Below the pieces are notes generated by a model. It saw nothing but the letters and a program-made list of their open reading frames with translations, had not been told where the DNA came from and did not search any database. A stretch of DNA of 44,620 nt from a bacterium. GTDB taxonomy: Bacteria; Bacillota_I; Bacilli_A; RF39; UBA660. Below are positions 1 to 8,197 of this stretch, piece by piece; position 1 is the stretch's first letter; each line of letters begins with the position of its first letter. Location: positions 1 to 44,620 of the forward strand of contig JAQXHT010000050.1 in the NCBI GenBank assembly GCA_029007415.1, read 5' to 3'. The position numbers were made by a program, and so were the translations under genes.

Positions 1-22
1 TTTTTGTGATAAAATCATATTA

Positions 23-91
23 ACAACTTCTTTCGTGATTGTTTTTTTTGCTAATATAATTAAATCACAAATTAAAGAAGTTGTCTTTTTT
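23..91 (+). terminator. Long imperfect hairpin with T-run, probable terminator of a gene to the left
   Basis: An 11-bp inverted repeat (ACAACTTCTTT at 23-33, complement at 74-84) encloses a second 6-bp repeat (GTGATT at 35-40, AATCAC at 63-68) and is followed by CTTTTTT at 85-91. This has the shape of an intrinsic terminator reading rightward from a gene outside the window. The inner loop is long and itself T-rich, so a regulatory or IS-end role is possible. No gene end is visible to confirm it. Confidence 0.45.
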
Positions 92-141
92 ATCAAATTA
101 TAAATTAGAAAATATTAACATTTATTTTTGAATGTTCCCTA

Positions 142-375
142 ATGTATAATTATAAATTTGCTAGTGATGTTAAAGGGGCAAATGTAAGAGCTCATGGTCA
201 AGTAATAATAAATAGTGGTAGCATTGAATATAATGAGAAGTTTAAACTTATAGAAGGGTCAGATATCGATACTCATGTTGCTGCTATTAATAATACTAAA
301 ATTCAAAAGTGCAAAGAATCTTTAAATGAATGTTTGGATACAATGATTAAAGAAAAGGTAAAAGTCAAAAAATAA
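142..375 (+). CDS. Hypothetical 77-aa protein, possibly a remnant
   Basis: Small open frame of 77 residues with a Lys-rich C-terminal helix (ends KEKVKVKK) and two cysteines. I do not recognise it. No Shine-Dalgarno sequence precedes the ATG at 142, and a perfect TATAAT overlaps the start (145-150), so transcription may begin inside it. It may be the 3' remnant of a longer gene, or not translated at all. It lies 28 bp before the better supported gene at 404, in the same orientation. Confidence 0.3.
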   Translation: MYNYKFASDVKGANVRAHGQVIINSGSIEYNEKFKLIEGSDIDTHVAAINNTKIQKCKESLNECLDTMIKEKVKVKK

Positions 376-403
376 GTAGTGTATATAAATAGGGGGATAA
401 ACT

Positions 404-1435
404 ATGGATGAATATACTAAATTAAAAAAACTTATTAGGACTAGTTTTGATTATGGCTTGATTTGTGATGAAGTGGATAAGTATTTAAAAAATAATGATC
501 AAAAGTTCTTAGAAAATTATCAAAATAATTCTATGGAATATATTGATTTGGTTAAAGAACCAACAATGACTATTATCTTTATGCTTTTAAATAAATTAGG
601 AACAAAATCATTAATCTCTGAAGAAAAATATCAGAAATACAATGATATGCAAGTTTATATTTTGAGAAATTATACTTTGGCATTGAAACAAATTTCTAGT
701 TATTGCGAAGAGGATGGTATTGAAAATTTTGGACTAGGATTTGTATATTTTACTCACAAGTTTACTGAGCCATCGGTTTTAGAATACTTTGCCAGATATT
801 TTTTAGTTAATTTATTTGTAATTGATAAGAGTGGTTTCTTAGAAAATGTTGTGAAGAGATTTCCACAAAAAGCTAAATTAGATTCTTATGGAATAAAAAA
901 ATGTATGATTGAATATATTGGAATGTATGATAGTGAGTTAGTTAATTATGTAACTGCTAATCAAAAACTATTAGATACTTGTTCTAAGAAAATCAATATA
1001 GATGAAGCATATAACTCTAAAAATTATATTGAAGATACTAAAATTAAATTTATTTATGACTCTAGTGTGGAAATATTTATGGAAGAAGCAAAATTACTAA
1101 AACAATATTCTAAACTTATCAGTCCAGAAATAAAAAAACAAATTAATTCTATGACAAAACAGTTTAATATAGATTTTCAGGCAGAAGAATTGTGTTATTA
1201 CTATCTACTTAAAAGAAATAGTTCTTTTGAACCGTTTGAATTATCGGAGAAAGAAAAGAAAGCAGTGTTTCAAAAATTGTTTAATACCTTTCCAGCTAAT
1301 ATGTATGGTGATAAGAAATTGAACATAGATGAAAATGATTTTAGTTATCGAAAATGTTTGAATATTCTTGATAATATGTTTACGAGTGACAAAAAAGATA
1401 GTGAAAAAACGAAGGTGAAAAAACCTACTGAGTAG
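404..1435 (+). CDS. Hypothetical protein, 343 aa
   Basis: Long open frame with a clear but unusual ribosome binding site (AGGGGGAT, 391-398) and an ATG at 404. The protein is mostly helical by composition, rich in Lys, Glu, Asn and Tyr, without signal peptide or obvious membrane segment, and ends in a charged tail (DSEKTKVKKPTE). I recognise no domain. It is closed by a hairpin terminator at 1444-1469, so it is transcribed separately from the next gene. The run-of-G ribosome binding site is shared with the genes at 1572 and 2019 and sets this block apart from the rest of the window. Function unknown. Confidence 0.7.
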   Translation: MDEYTKLKKLIRTSFDYGLICDEVDKYLKNNDQKFLENYQNNSMEYIDLVKEPTMTIIFMLLNKLGTKSLISEEKYQKYNDMQVYILRNYTLALKQISSYCEEDGIENFGLGFVYFTHKFTEPSVLEYFARYFLVNLFVIDKSGFLENVVKRFPQKAKLDSYGIKKCMIEYIGMYDSELVNYVTANQKLLDTCSKKINIDEAYNSKNYIEDTKIKFIYDSSVEIFMEEAKLLKQYSKLISPEIKKQINSMTKQFNIDFQAEELCYYYLLKRNSSFEPFELSEKEKKAVFQKLFNTFPANMYGDKKLNIDENDFSYRKCLNILDNMFTSDKKDSEKTKVKKPTE

Positions 1436-1443
1436 TGATAAAG

Positions 1444-1469
1444 AAGCGATATTTATTGCTTAGTTTTTT
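1444..1469 (+). terminator. Intrinsic terminator after the 404 gene
   Basis: A 7-bp stem (AAGCGAT at 1444-1450 with ATTGCTT at 1455-1461, one G-T pair) with a 4-base loop, followed by six T (1464-1469). It sits 9 bp after the stop of the 404 gene and 28 bp before the next promoter. Confidence 0.7.
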
Positions 1470-1497
1470 GTTGTATAAAATTTATTCGAAAAAAAGT

Positions 1498-1526
1498 TTG
1501 ACAAAATAATCATTGTGTAGTATAAT
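1498..1526 (+). promoter_or_regulatory. Consensus sigma-A promoter for the 1572 gene
   Basis: TTGACA at 1498-1503 and TATAAT at 1521-1526 are separated by exactly 17 bp. Both hexamers are perfect, so this is one of the strongest promoters in the window. The predicted start is about 38 bp before the ATG at 1572 and would drive the 1572-2019-2888 genes, all of unknown or uncertain function. Confidence 0.85.
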
Positions 1527-1571
1527 ATTAGCAACTTCGGAGATAGGGGTTAATAAAAGGGGGTAACGGCT

Positions 1572-1994
1572 ATGGAGAAGTCATACATATTTGAATATTT
1601 GGATGAGAACAATTTCAAGAAAAGAGAACGTTCCGTTAGAAAATATAATATGCTAGCTTATAAAAAATTAACATTTGAATATTATCCAACTATTCGTGCA
1701 GGAAAATTCTTAGGAAAATTAGTAGGAGAAGATAAAAATAATAACACAGAAAGTTATGAATTAAAATTACCTACTGATGAATCTTTCGCTAAGGTACATG
1801 GTGAAATTATTGTTCACTATACAGTATATCTTGATAAGAAAGTTGTATTGTTAACAAATATAACACCAGAAGGTATCTTAGATGAAGGACATAGAGCAGA
1901 ACTTTCTACATATAAAGGTGTAATGATATCTAAGACAGATCCAGAAAGAGATATGTTTAAGATTAATCTACTTAATATGATGAATAAAAGATAG
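1572..1994 (+). CDS. Hypothetical protein, 140 aa
   Basis: Small soluble protein that looks beta-rich (alternating hydrophobic segments such as IIVHYTVYLDKKVVLLTNI near residues 79-97). No signal peptide, no cysteine and no recognised domain. The start is supported by AAAAGGGGG at 1555-1563, 8 bp before the ATG. It is the first gene behind the consensus promoter at 1498-1526 and is followed 24 bp later by the laccase-domain gene, so the two are probably one transcript. No function can be assigned from sequence. Confidence 0.7.
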   Translation: MEKSYIFEYLDENNFKKRERSVRKYNMLAYKKLTFEYYPTIRAGKFLGKLVGEDKNNNTESYELKLPTDESFAKVHGEIIVHYTVYLDKKVVLLTNITPEGILDEGHRAELSTYKGVMISKTDPERDMFKINLLNMMNKR

Positions 1995-2018
1995 TTTAGA
2001 AATATGGGGGAAATAAAA

Positions 2019-2858
2019 ATGGAAAATTTAGATGTAAGAAGAAATAATTATATGAAAGTTGGTAAGTATGCAATTTATAAAGCAGGAACAATGCCAGTAA
2101 ATAATGTTAGAATGATTGATACTACTAAAGAATTTGGATGCATGAATACTGCAGAAAGATTTTATGAAGAAGGACTTACTAAAGAAGAGAGAAAAGCTTT
2201 ATTTTTAGAGCATCGTATGCTAGTAAATTTATCACATGATGGTGAGTTTGATCCTTATAAATTTTATATGCCATCACAAACAAAAGATGGTTCAGCCACT
2301 GTTTTAACACAAGAAATGGTTGATGCTTATCAAGATGGTTGGGATTTAGATATCAAATCAGATATTTTAATTGTAACAGATAAAACACCAGGTGTTGTGG
2401 CAGGATATCCTGTTGCTGATTGTCCTGTTTTAATAGCAAGTGACTTGAAAAATGGTGTAACAGCAACTGCTCATTGTGGAGCTGAAATGATTGATAGATA
2501 TTTACCACAAATGACTGTAGAAGCACTTCAAAGTAAATATGATAGTAAATTAGATGATATTTATATCTACGTAGGTAGTCATGCTGGTGATAGTTGGACT
2601 TATGATTGTATGCCACCTTTCGCTAAAGAAAGTTTTTGGGAGGAAACTGGTGCTATAAAACAGAATAAAGATGGAAATTACAAGATTGATTTAAGAAAAG
2701 CATTATTGTATCAATTAAATCCTGAAAAATTCGAGTCATACATTGTAAATAATGATGACACTATAACAAATAGTAATTATTATTCAAATAGTGCAGCTAG
2801 AAATAATAAGTCTAAAGCTGGTAGACAATTTACTGGAGCTTATTATAAGAAAAGATAA
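2019..2858 (+). CDS. Divergent YlmD/YfiH-type laccase-domain protein (polyphenol oxidase / purine nucleoside phosphorylase family)
   Basis: A 279-residue protein resembling the YlmD/YfiH/LACC1 family, whose members were named polyphenol oxidases and later shown to act on purine nucleosides. The three metal-ligand positions of that family appear kept: His in LVNLSHDG, Cys in VADCPVL and His in ATAHCGAEMIDR. The C-terminal half keeps the family order (a GSHAGD segment where GPSI.P is usual, then KIDLRKAL, then a SNYYSNSAAR segment near the end). Divergence is high, so substrate is open. I start it at ATG 2019, not the ATG at 2004, because the GGGGGAA at 2006-2011 is correctly spaced only for 2019. 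It follows the 1572 gene and precedes a broken phosphoesterase gene. An inactive family member is possible. Confidence 0.65.
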   Translation: MENLDVRRNNYMKVGKYAIYKAGTMPVNNVRMIDTTKEFGCMNTAERFYEEGLTKEERKALFLEHRMLVNLSHDGEFDPYKFYMPSQTKDGSATVLTQEMVDAYQDGWDLDIKSDILIVTDKTPGVVAGYPVADCPVLIASDLKNGVTATAHCGAEMIDRYLPQMTVEALQSKYDSKLDDIYIYVGSHAGDSWTYDCMPPFAKESFWEETGAIKQNKDGNYKIDLRKALLYQLNPEKFESYIVNNDDTITNSNYYSNSAARNNKSKAGRQFTGAYYKKR

Positions 2859-2887
2859 TTGTTTGCATTAGATTGTAGGTAAATCAA

Positions 2888-3823
2888 ATGCTTAAAACAG
2901 AAAAAGTAATTGAAATAAAAGATTTAAAAATCTATAATCCTAGGGTAAAAGAAAATATTAAATTAACTACTTTAGGTGATTTGCATATTAGTCCCTTAGT
3001 TAGTGAACGAAAGTTAGCACCAGTTATTAATTAGATAGAAAAAGAAGAAGCTGATTATAATATTTTCTTGGGAGACTTAATTGATAGTCCAAAAGATTTA
3101 GATAATGATGATAGTAGAAGATTGTTAACTAATACAATTAAAAAATCAGCTGCTATAGCACCAACTATAGTTATACTTGGAAGTCATGACTTCGTTCTTG
3201 AAAGTAAAAGTGGTAATGCTGTTGTTGCTAATGGTGAGTTTTGGCAAGAACTAGATGATATGAAAAATGTTCATATTTTATTAGATAGAACTTATCAAGA
3301 TGAAAAAATGTTTTTCATGGGATATGTTCAAACTCTTAAATACTATTACAATAATATTGAGAAAACACATATTGAAGATTTAGAAGCTTTCTATGAAGAT
3401 ATGGTCACAAAAGAAAACCTATATAAAAATCTTCCTAAAGATGTTCCAACAGTTGGTTTAATTCACTCACCAGAATTTGCTAAAGATGAAAAAAACGTTG
3501 AATTGATGAAAGAATATAACTTATTGATTGGTGGTCATGATCATGATGGTTGTGTACCGTTTGGACTTTTCAATACAAAAAGAGGATTAATTAGTCCTAA
3601 GAAGGAGTTATTTCCAAAAGATGTTCGTGGTGTTAGAACTCTTAGTAGTGGAACTGATTTGCTAATCAGTGGTGGTATCGTAAAAATGGGTAATAGTTGT
3701 CCAAAGATAATGCAACCATTGAATTACTTATGTCCGATACAAATGGAAACAGTAGAACTTACTAATGATGAAATTTATAAAGATAATATCAGTGTAAGTA
3801 AAAGATTAGTACGTACTAAATAA
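2888..3823 (+). pseudogene. Calcineurin-like metallophosphoesterase gene interrupted by an in-frame TAG
   Basis: One frame from ATG 2888 to TAA 3823 encodes a metallophosphoesterase: GDLHIS (Asp-x-His), GDLIDS (Gly-Asp), GSHD in place of the usual GNHD, a His in LIHSPEF, and GGHDHDG. A TAG at 3032-3034 splits it after 48 codons, between the first and second metal motifs, so neither half can form the binuclear centre. TAG is used as a normal stop elsewhere in the window, so read-through is unlikely. TGG to TAG is a one-base change. The Asn-to-Ser change in the GNHD motif also suggests relaxed constraint. The ribosome binding site is weak (TAGGT). It could be a sequencing error; otherwise the gene is recently dead. 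Confidence 0.75.
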
Positions 3824-3829
3824 AAAAAT

Positions 3830-3856
3830 AAAGGCGATCAGAAAATGACCGTCTTT
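3830..3856. terminator. Shared hairpin terminator between convergent genes
   Basis: An 11-position stem (AAAGGCGATCA at 3830-3840 with TGACCGTCTTT at 3846-3856, one G-T pair and one mismatch) with a 5-base loop. It lies between the broken phosphoesterase (plus) and rnhC (minus), whose last codons fall in the stem. The minus-strand side is followed by a T-rich run (complement of TAAAAAAATA), so it serves rnhC best. Confidence 0.5.
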
Positions 3857-4743
3857 AATATTCTTTCTGTATTTTTGAAATTGTATTTAGCAATTTCTTT
3901 TAATTTTTCTTCTCCATATTTTGCTACTACTTCTTCACCAATTTTATCAACTTCTTTTGAAGCACCTTTTGGTAGGGGAAGATGAACACTATCGGCTAGT
4001 TTATCAAACTCTTTTAAAAATATATATCTACTGATAATAGAGGAAACTGCAACTGCTAAGTTTTTATCTTCGGCTTTTGTCATAAAAGTAATACCACGTT
4101 GAATCTCTTTGGCATCACTGATATATTCATAATATCTTTTTTCTCTTGCAAATTCATCAACAATAATATAGTCAACTTCAGGATTAACTTCATGCATTAA
4201 TTGATATAAAACCTTATTATGCATGATAGCTTTAATTTTATTCATATTGAAATCTTTAGTATAATTTTTATTATAATCAACGTTATTCAAAATAATGCTG
4301 CGATAAGTTAATCTTTTGGCAAGCGTAGGAGCAGTCTTTAAAATAAATTCATCTGTTAATTTTTTACTATCCCTGATACCTAAATCTTCTAAAAATTTAA
4401 CATCTTCTTTTCTAACATAAGTAGCAGTTACTACTATCGGTCCGAAATAATCACCTGTTCCAACTTCGTCACTACCAACTGAGGAACAATTGTGGTATTT
4501 ACTATCATCAATTTTTTCCTTAGCAGTTGTTTCTACACCATCCATTTCTTTCCACATAGCAGCATCAACATCAGCACTTTTTCCTTGAAACATAACTTTT
4601 CCTGACTCGTACATCGTAATAGTGGTATCCATATCAACAGCTTGAAATACAACATAGGGTATCTTTTTATCTTTAACTTTATCTTTATAATATTCAATCA
4701 TTTTTGCTTTAGTTTCATCACTAACTTTAATTACTTCGTTCAC
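3838..4743 (-). CDS. rnhC: Ribonuclease HIII
   Basis: RNase HIII cleaves the RNA strand of RNA-DNA hybrids during replication and repair. The 301-residue protein has the usual N-terminal TBP-like substrate-binding domain (about 1-80) and then the type-2 RNase H catalytic core beginning GSDEVGTGDYFGP (Asp92, Glu93), with a further acidic ligand in IVDEF (Asp196). The GTG at 4743 is chosen as start because AGAGGTGA lies correctly before it; an upstream ATG has no ribosome binding site. It is divergent from cvpA, with overlapping promoters between them, matching the rnhC-cvpA neighbourhood of bacilli. Confidence 0.93.
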   Translation of the reverse strand: MNEVIKVSDETKAKMIEYYKDKVKDKKIPYVVFQAVDMDTTITMYESGKVMFQGKSADVDAAMWKEMDGVETTAKEKIDDSKYHNCSSVGSDEVGTGDYFGPIVVTATYVRKEDVKFLEDLGIRDSKKLTDEFILKTAPTLAKRLTYRSIILNNVDYNKNYTKDFNMNKIKAIMHNKVLYQLMHEVNPEVDYIIVDEFAREKRYYEYISDAKEIQRGITFMTKAEDKNLAVAVSSIISRYIFLKEFDKLADSVHLPLPKGASKEVDKIGEEVVAKYGEEKLKEIAKYNFKNTERILKTVIF

Positions 4744-4768
4744 ATCTTTCACCTCTTTCAATTTAGTA

Positions 4769-4797
4769 TAGCATATTTTCAAAAATATCGTTATAAT
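4769..4797. promoter_or_regulatory. Overlapping divergent promoters of rnhC and cvpA
   Basis: A TATAAT at 4792-4797 reads rightward into cvpA, and a TATACT (minus strand, complement of AGTATA, 4765-4770) reads leftward into rnhC. The -35 elements are poor on both strands. Only about 75 bp separate the two start codons, so the two promoters must overlap or compete. Confidence 0.45.
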
Positions 4798-4819
4798 AAA
4801 ATTGGAAAGGATTGTTGTT

Positions 4820-5518
4820 ATGAATAATATTAGTGTAGCGATTATTTTAATAATTGTAAGTTTTGGTATTTTAGGTCTTAAACGAGGAGCTTTGAAAGAA
4901 GCAGTAATTGTTTTCGGAAATATCTTGGTAATAGCTATTGCCTATTTCTTTAAAGATATGTTAGCAAGTTATTTGATGAATGCCTTGCCAGCTTATAAAA
5001 TCAATTCAGTCTTAGGACCCCTTAGTTCTTTAACTATTATCTTCTATAAACTAATTGCTTTTTTAGCATTAATGATAGTATTTCATTTCTTATTAAGAAT
5101 AATCATCAACTTATCTGGTTTACTAGGAAAAATTATGGATGCTACAGTAATTTTACTGCTACCGAATAGAATAATTGGTTTTATTTTAGGAATACTTGAA
5201 GGTTATGTCTTGATGTTTATCGTTTTAAATGTTTTAATGATACCGCTAAGTAGTAATACCACTTTTATGGATTCAGGAGTTAGAAAATATATTGTTGAAG
5301 AAACACCTATTTTGAAAGACAGCTTTGGTGGACTTAATACTAGCTTAGAAGAAGTAATGAAACTAAATAAAAATGATAATGAAAATAGTTTGAATTTAAA
5401 AGTAATTGACATACTATTAAAGAATAAAATTATTACAAAAGATGAAGTTGAAGAGTTGATTACTAATGGTAAAATAATTAATGTAGATGGAATTGATACA
5501 GTAATTAATAAATATTAG
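4820..5518 (+). CDS. cvpA: CvpA-family membrane protein
   Basis: A 232-residue protein with four hydrophobic membrane spans (about 4-20, 28-48, 72-98, 112-145) and a soluble C-terminal tail of about 70 residues. The layout and the start pattern ISVAIILIIVSFGILGLKRG match the CvpA family, first tied to colicin V production; its biochemical role in Firmicutes is unsettled. ATG 4820 is preceded by GGAAAGGA (4804-4811). The thioredoxin gene follows 15 bp later, so they are probably one transcript. Assignment rests on topology, N-terminal pattern and linkage with rnhC. Confidence 0.75.
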   Translation: MNNISVAIILIIVSFGILGLKRGALKEAVIVFGNILVIAIAYFFKDMLASYLMNALPAYKINSVLGPLSSLTIIFYKLIAFLALMIVFHFLLRIIINLSGLLGKIMDATVILLLPNRIIGFILGILEGYVLMFIVLNVLMIPLSSNTTFMDSGVRKYIVEETPILKDSFGGLNTSLEEVMKLNKNDNENSLNLKVIDILLKNKIITKDEVEELITNGKIINVDGIDTVINKY

Positions 5519-5533
5519 AAAGGATTTGATAAA

Positions 5534-5836
5534 ATGATATATTTAGAAGATGAAAGTAAATTTGAATCACTTATTTCTAAAGGAGATGTTTTAGTAGATT
5601 TTTATGCTACTTGGTGTGGACCTTGTAAGATGGTAGGCGAGGTGTTAGAAGAATTAGATGAACACTTTGAAAATGTGAAAATCGTTAAGATTGATGTTGA
5701 TGAGTTTGAAGATATTGCTAAAAGTCATGGCATAATGAGTATTCCTACTTTAGAAGTGTATCGTGATGGCAAACTAATAAAAAAAGAAGTAGGGTATCGT
5801 GATTATGATACGATTGCTTCTTGGTTCATTAAATAA
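5534..5836 (+). CDS. trxA: Thioredoxin
   Basis: A 100-residue single-domain thioredoxin that reduces disulfides in cytoplasmic proteins. The redox motif is WCGPC (Cys28, Cys31) within VDFYATWCGPCKMV, and the cis-proline is Pro71 in SIPTLEVY. Length and fold order are standard. The AAAGGATTTG upstream is a good ribosome binding site. It ends directly against the convergent YigZ-family gene with no spacer and no clear terminator between them. Confidence 0.95.
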   Translation: MIYLEDESKFESLISKGDVLVDFYATWCGPCKMVGEVLEELDEHFENVKIVKIDVDEFEDIAKSHGIMSIPTLEVYRDGKLIKKEVGYRDYDTIASWFIK

Positions 5837-6421
5837 TTATTTCTTTACGATTAACTGTTTAACTTTAGCAGTAATAGTTAAATCTTGAAGAGTTTGTATT
5901 TCTTTAAGAAAAGTATCATCTACTTCTACTTGATAAATACACTTTTCTTGATAACTTTTAGCTATAATATTCTTATCCCTAAAAAGATAGGAATATTTTT
6001 TTTCATTATTATAACTGAATTCACAAGTGATTAAGTAGCCATTTATTACTTCTTCAAGGACAGTCTTAGCAATAGCTGCAGTAAGTCCACCTGTATAAGC
6101 TTTTAAAAGGCCACCAGTACCTAGCTTTATGCCACCAAAATAACGAACAGATATTACTAAAACATTAACAATATTAAGAGAGGTTAGGGTAAAAAGCATT
6201 GGACGACCAGCTGTATTTTTGGGCTCTCTATCATCACTATAACCGCTAGTATTTAAAAGATTAAAAGCATAGCAGTAATGAGTAGCTCCTTTATAATCTT
6301 CTTTTACTTTTTTAAGATAGAAATTAACTTCTTCATTACTATTAACTTTATATAAAAGAGTGATAAATTTTGAATGTTTTATCTCTTCTTGATAAATGAC
6401 ATTTTCCTTAATTGTTTGCAT
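5837..6421 (-). CDS. yigZ: YigZ/YvyE (IMPACT, UPF0029) family protein
   Basis: A 194-residue member of the IMPACT/YigZ family. Its N-terminal UPF0029 domain carries the typical patterns KHSKFI, ATHYCYAF, SDDREPKNTAGRPML and VRYFGGIKLGTGGL, followed by a small alpha-beta C-terminal domain (about 130-194). IMPACT relatives in eukaryotes regulate translation through Gcn2; the bacterial role is not established. The stop abuts the trxA stop with zero spacer. The GGTGAAG before ATG 6421 supports the start. Confidence 0.88.
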   Translation of the reverse strand: MQTIKENVIYQEEIKHSKFITLLYKVNSNEEVNFYLKKVKEDYKGATHYCYAFNLLNTSGYSDDREPKNTAGRPMLFTLTSLNIVNVLVISVRYFGGIKLGTGGLLKAYTGGLTAAIAKTVLEEVINGYLITCEFSYNNEKKYSYLFRDKNIIAKSYQEKCIYQVEVDDTFLKEIQTLQDLTITAKVKQLIVKK

Positions 6422-6475
6422 TTACTTCACCATCTATATTTTATTAAATTTCTTTTTAAATGTAAAGATAAGTGG

Positions 6476-6481
6476 TATACT
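6476..6481 (+). promoter_or_regulatory. Extended -10 promoter of the permease gene
   Basis: TATACT at 6476-6481 is preceded by TGG (6473-6475), an extended -10 element. The -35 region is only T-rich. It lies 25 bp before the start codon at 6507. Confidence 0.55.
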
Positions 6482-6506
6482 AGGAAATAGAAACGAAGGT
6501 GATATG

Positions 6507-7652
6507 ATGTTCCGTGAAAAAATTGATAAAAACGAACTTAATAAATTTATAAAGACTTCTAATAAAGTTTTACAACTAATTTATCTTTTAGTCTTTGTTT
6601 TAGTAGTTCTTTTAGTTACCTATGTTATTAAAGAATGGAAAGTACTAGATTTTATTTTTAATATAATAAAAGTAATTTCTCCTGTTTTTATTGGTCTTGT
6701 TGTTGCTTGGCTTTTAGATCCATTAGTTACTAAAATGGAGAAAAAGATGAATAGAGTAGTTGCGTGTATTTTAACCTATCTTATTCTAATTATTATGTGC
6801 GTTTTACTTTGCTACTTTGTAATACCATCTTTTGCGACGGGGGTAACTGATCTTGTTAATGCTTTACCTAGTTTGATTGATAAAGTTAAAACGGCCGTTG
6901 ATGGTTTCTTTGCTGCTAGTCATAATTCCTTAATAGCTGGCTATGAAGCGGATATTATTACAAAAATTGAAACAATTGGTAAAAATGCAACGGAGACTTT
7001 ACCAACTTTATTAATTAAAACTATCAGTAAAGTAATAAGTGGCGGAACAACTATTCTCCTAGGCTTTATGATTGGTTTTTATATCTTATTTGATTTTAAA
7101 AAGGTAGAAAAACATACTTTATCATTTATACCAGATACTTATCACGATAATGCTAAAGACCTAATGCGCCGAATTAATGGTAAGTTAAGAAATTATGTTC
7201 AAGGTGTTTTAATCGTTATGTTTTTTGTTTTCCTAACCCAAGCGATAGGTCTTACCTTAACCGGTATAAAAGCTCCATTACTATTTGCTTTGTTTTGTGC
7301 TGTTACAGATGTTATACCTTATATTGGTCCATGGATTGGCGCTCTACCAGCTATTTTAGTTGGTTTTTCAATGAATCCACGAGTTGGTATTTTAACAATC
7401 ATCTCTATAATGGTCTGTCAGACTTTAGAAAATAACTTCTATCAGCCTTTAATTATGGGAAAAACGATGAAATTACACCCCGTTACCATTATGCTCGGAC
7501 TATTGATTTTTAATCACTTCTTTGGTATGATAGGGATGATAGTGGCGACGCCAGTTATTGCTATTTTGAAGATAATTTTGGAATTTGTTGATGAGAAAAC
7601 TGGCCTTGGTGAGAAGTTCCATTCTCTAAATAAAAAAGAAGTGATAGACTAA
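6507..7652 (+). CDS. AI-2E family (PerM/YtvI-type) membrane permease
   Basis: A 381-residue polytopic membrane protein. Two N-terminal spans are followed by a larger soluble stretch (about 110-175) and then several spans, the arrangement of the AI-2E exporter / PerM family. The conserved stretch VTDVIPYIGPWIGALPA and the later Asn-Asn-Phe-Tyr-Gln-Pro segment are typical. Members export varied small molecules or act as Na+/H+ antiporters, so the substrate is unknown. ATG 6507 is favoured over ATG 6504 because AAGGTG (6496-6501) is better spaced. It is followed by two small kinase genes in the same direction. Confidence 0.85.
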   Translation: MFREKIDKNELNKFIKTSNKVLQLIYLLVFVLVVLLVTYVIKEWKVLDFIFNIIKVISPVFIGLVVAWLLDPLVTKMEKKMNRVVACILTYLILIIMCVLLCYFVIPSFATGVTDLVNALPSLIDKVKTAVDGFFAASHNSLIAGYEADIITKIETIGKNATETLPTLLIKTISKVISGGTTILLGFMIGFYILFDFKKVEKHTLSFIPDTYHDNAKDLMRRINGKLRNYVQGVLIVMFFVFLTQAIGLTLTGIKAPLLFALFCAVTDVIPYIGPWIGALPAILVGFSMNPRVGILTIISIMVCQTLENNFYQPLIMGKTMKLHPVTIMLGLLIFNHFFGMIGMIVATPVIAILKIILEFVDEKTGLGEKFHSLNKKEVID

Positions 7653-7666
7653 GTTGAGGTGACATG

Positions 7667-8197
7667 ATGAAGCTTTATTTAATATGTGGAAAAGCAAGAA
7701 GTGGGAAAGATACTTTTGGAAGAATTCTAAAAAAAGAAGAAGAAAAAAATAATAAAAAAGTTTGTATTTTGAAACTAACTTCTCCTTTATATAGATGGTT
7801 AGAAGACTACTTTGATTATGATAGTACGAAAGATGAAAAGCCAAGAGAATTGTTACAAACGATAGGCTTTGACTTACTTCAGACAAAGCTTAAAAAGAAA
7901 GATTTTCTTTTAGATTATTTGATTACTACTATTGAAATACTTGATAATTTTTATGATGTAGGAATTATTACTGATGGACGTTTAGTTCACGAAATAGAAG
8001 TGTTGAAAGCTAAATATCCTTTAATTAAAACTATTCTATTAACTAATGAAAAAGATAATTTATTGACAGAAAAAGAAAAGAAACATAAGACAGAAATAGA
8101 TTTAGATAATTATAAAGAATTTGATTATATTGTAGAAAATAAAGGTCTAGATAGTCTTTTGTTAAAAGCAGAAGAGATAGTAGGAGGAAGAATATGA
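7667..8197 (+). CDS. P-loop kinase, deoxynucleoside monophosphate kinase-like
   Basis: A 176-residue P-loop NTPase beginning LYLICGKARSGKDTFGR (Walker A GKARSGKD), the form seen in phage-type dNMP kinases and related nucleotide kinases. A middle segment IGIITDGR-like (GIITDGRLVHEIE, about 103-115) fits the acidic/Arg motif of that group. The exact substrate is not decidable. GAGGTGA (7655-7661) fits ATG 7667 better than ATG 7664. It overlaps the next kinase gene by 4 bp (ATGA), so the two are translationally coupled and lie in an operon with alaS. Confidence 0.6.
   Translation: MKLYLICGKARSGKDTFGRILKKEEEKNNKKVCILKLTSPLYRWLEDYFDYDSTKDEKPRELLQTIGFDLLQTKLKKKDFLLDYLITTIEILDNFYDVGIITDGRLVHEIEVLKAKYPLIKTILLTNEKDNLLTEKEKKHKTEIDLDNYKEFDYIVENKGLDSLLLKAEEIVGGRI

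Noticed and set aside
2353..2616. Antisense frame within the laccase-domain gene
   Set aside because: No ribosome binding site, composition typical of an antisense shadow, and the plus-strand gene explains the region.
3032..3034. Programmed amber read-through in the phosphoesterase
   Set aside because: TAG is a normal stop in many genes here and no stimulatory structure is evident after it.
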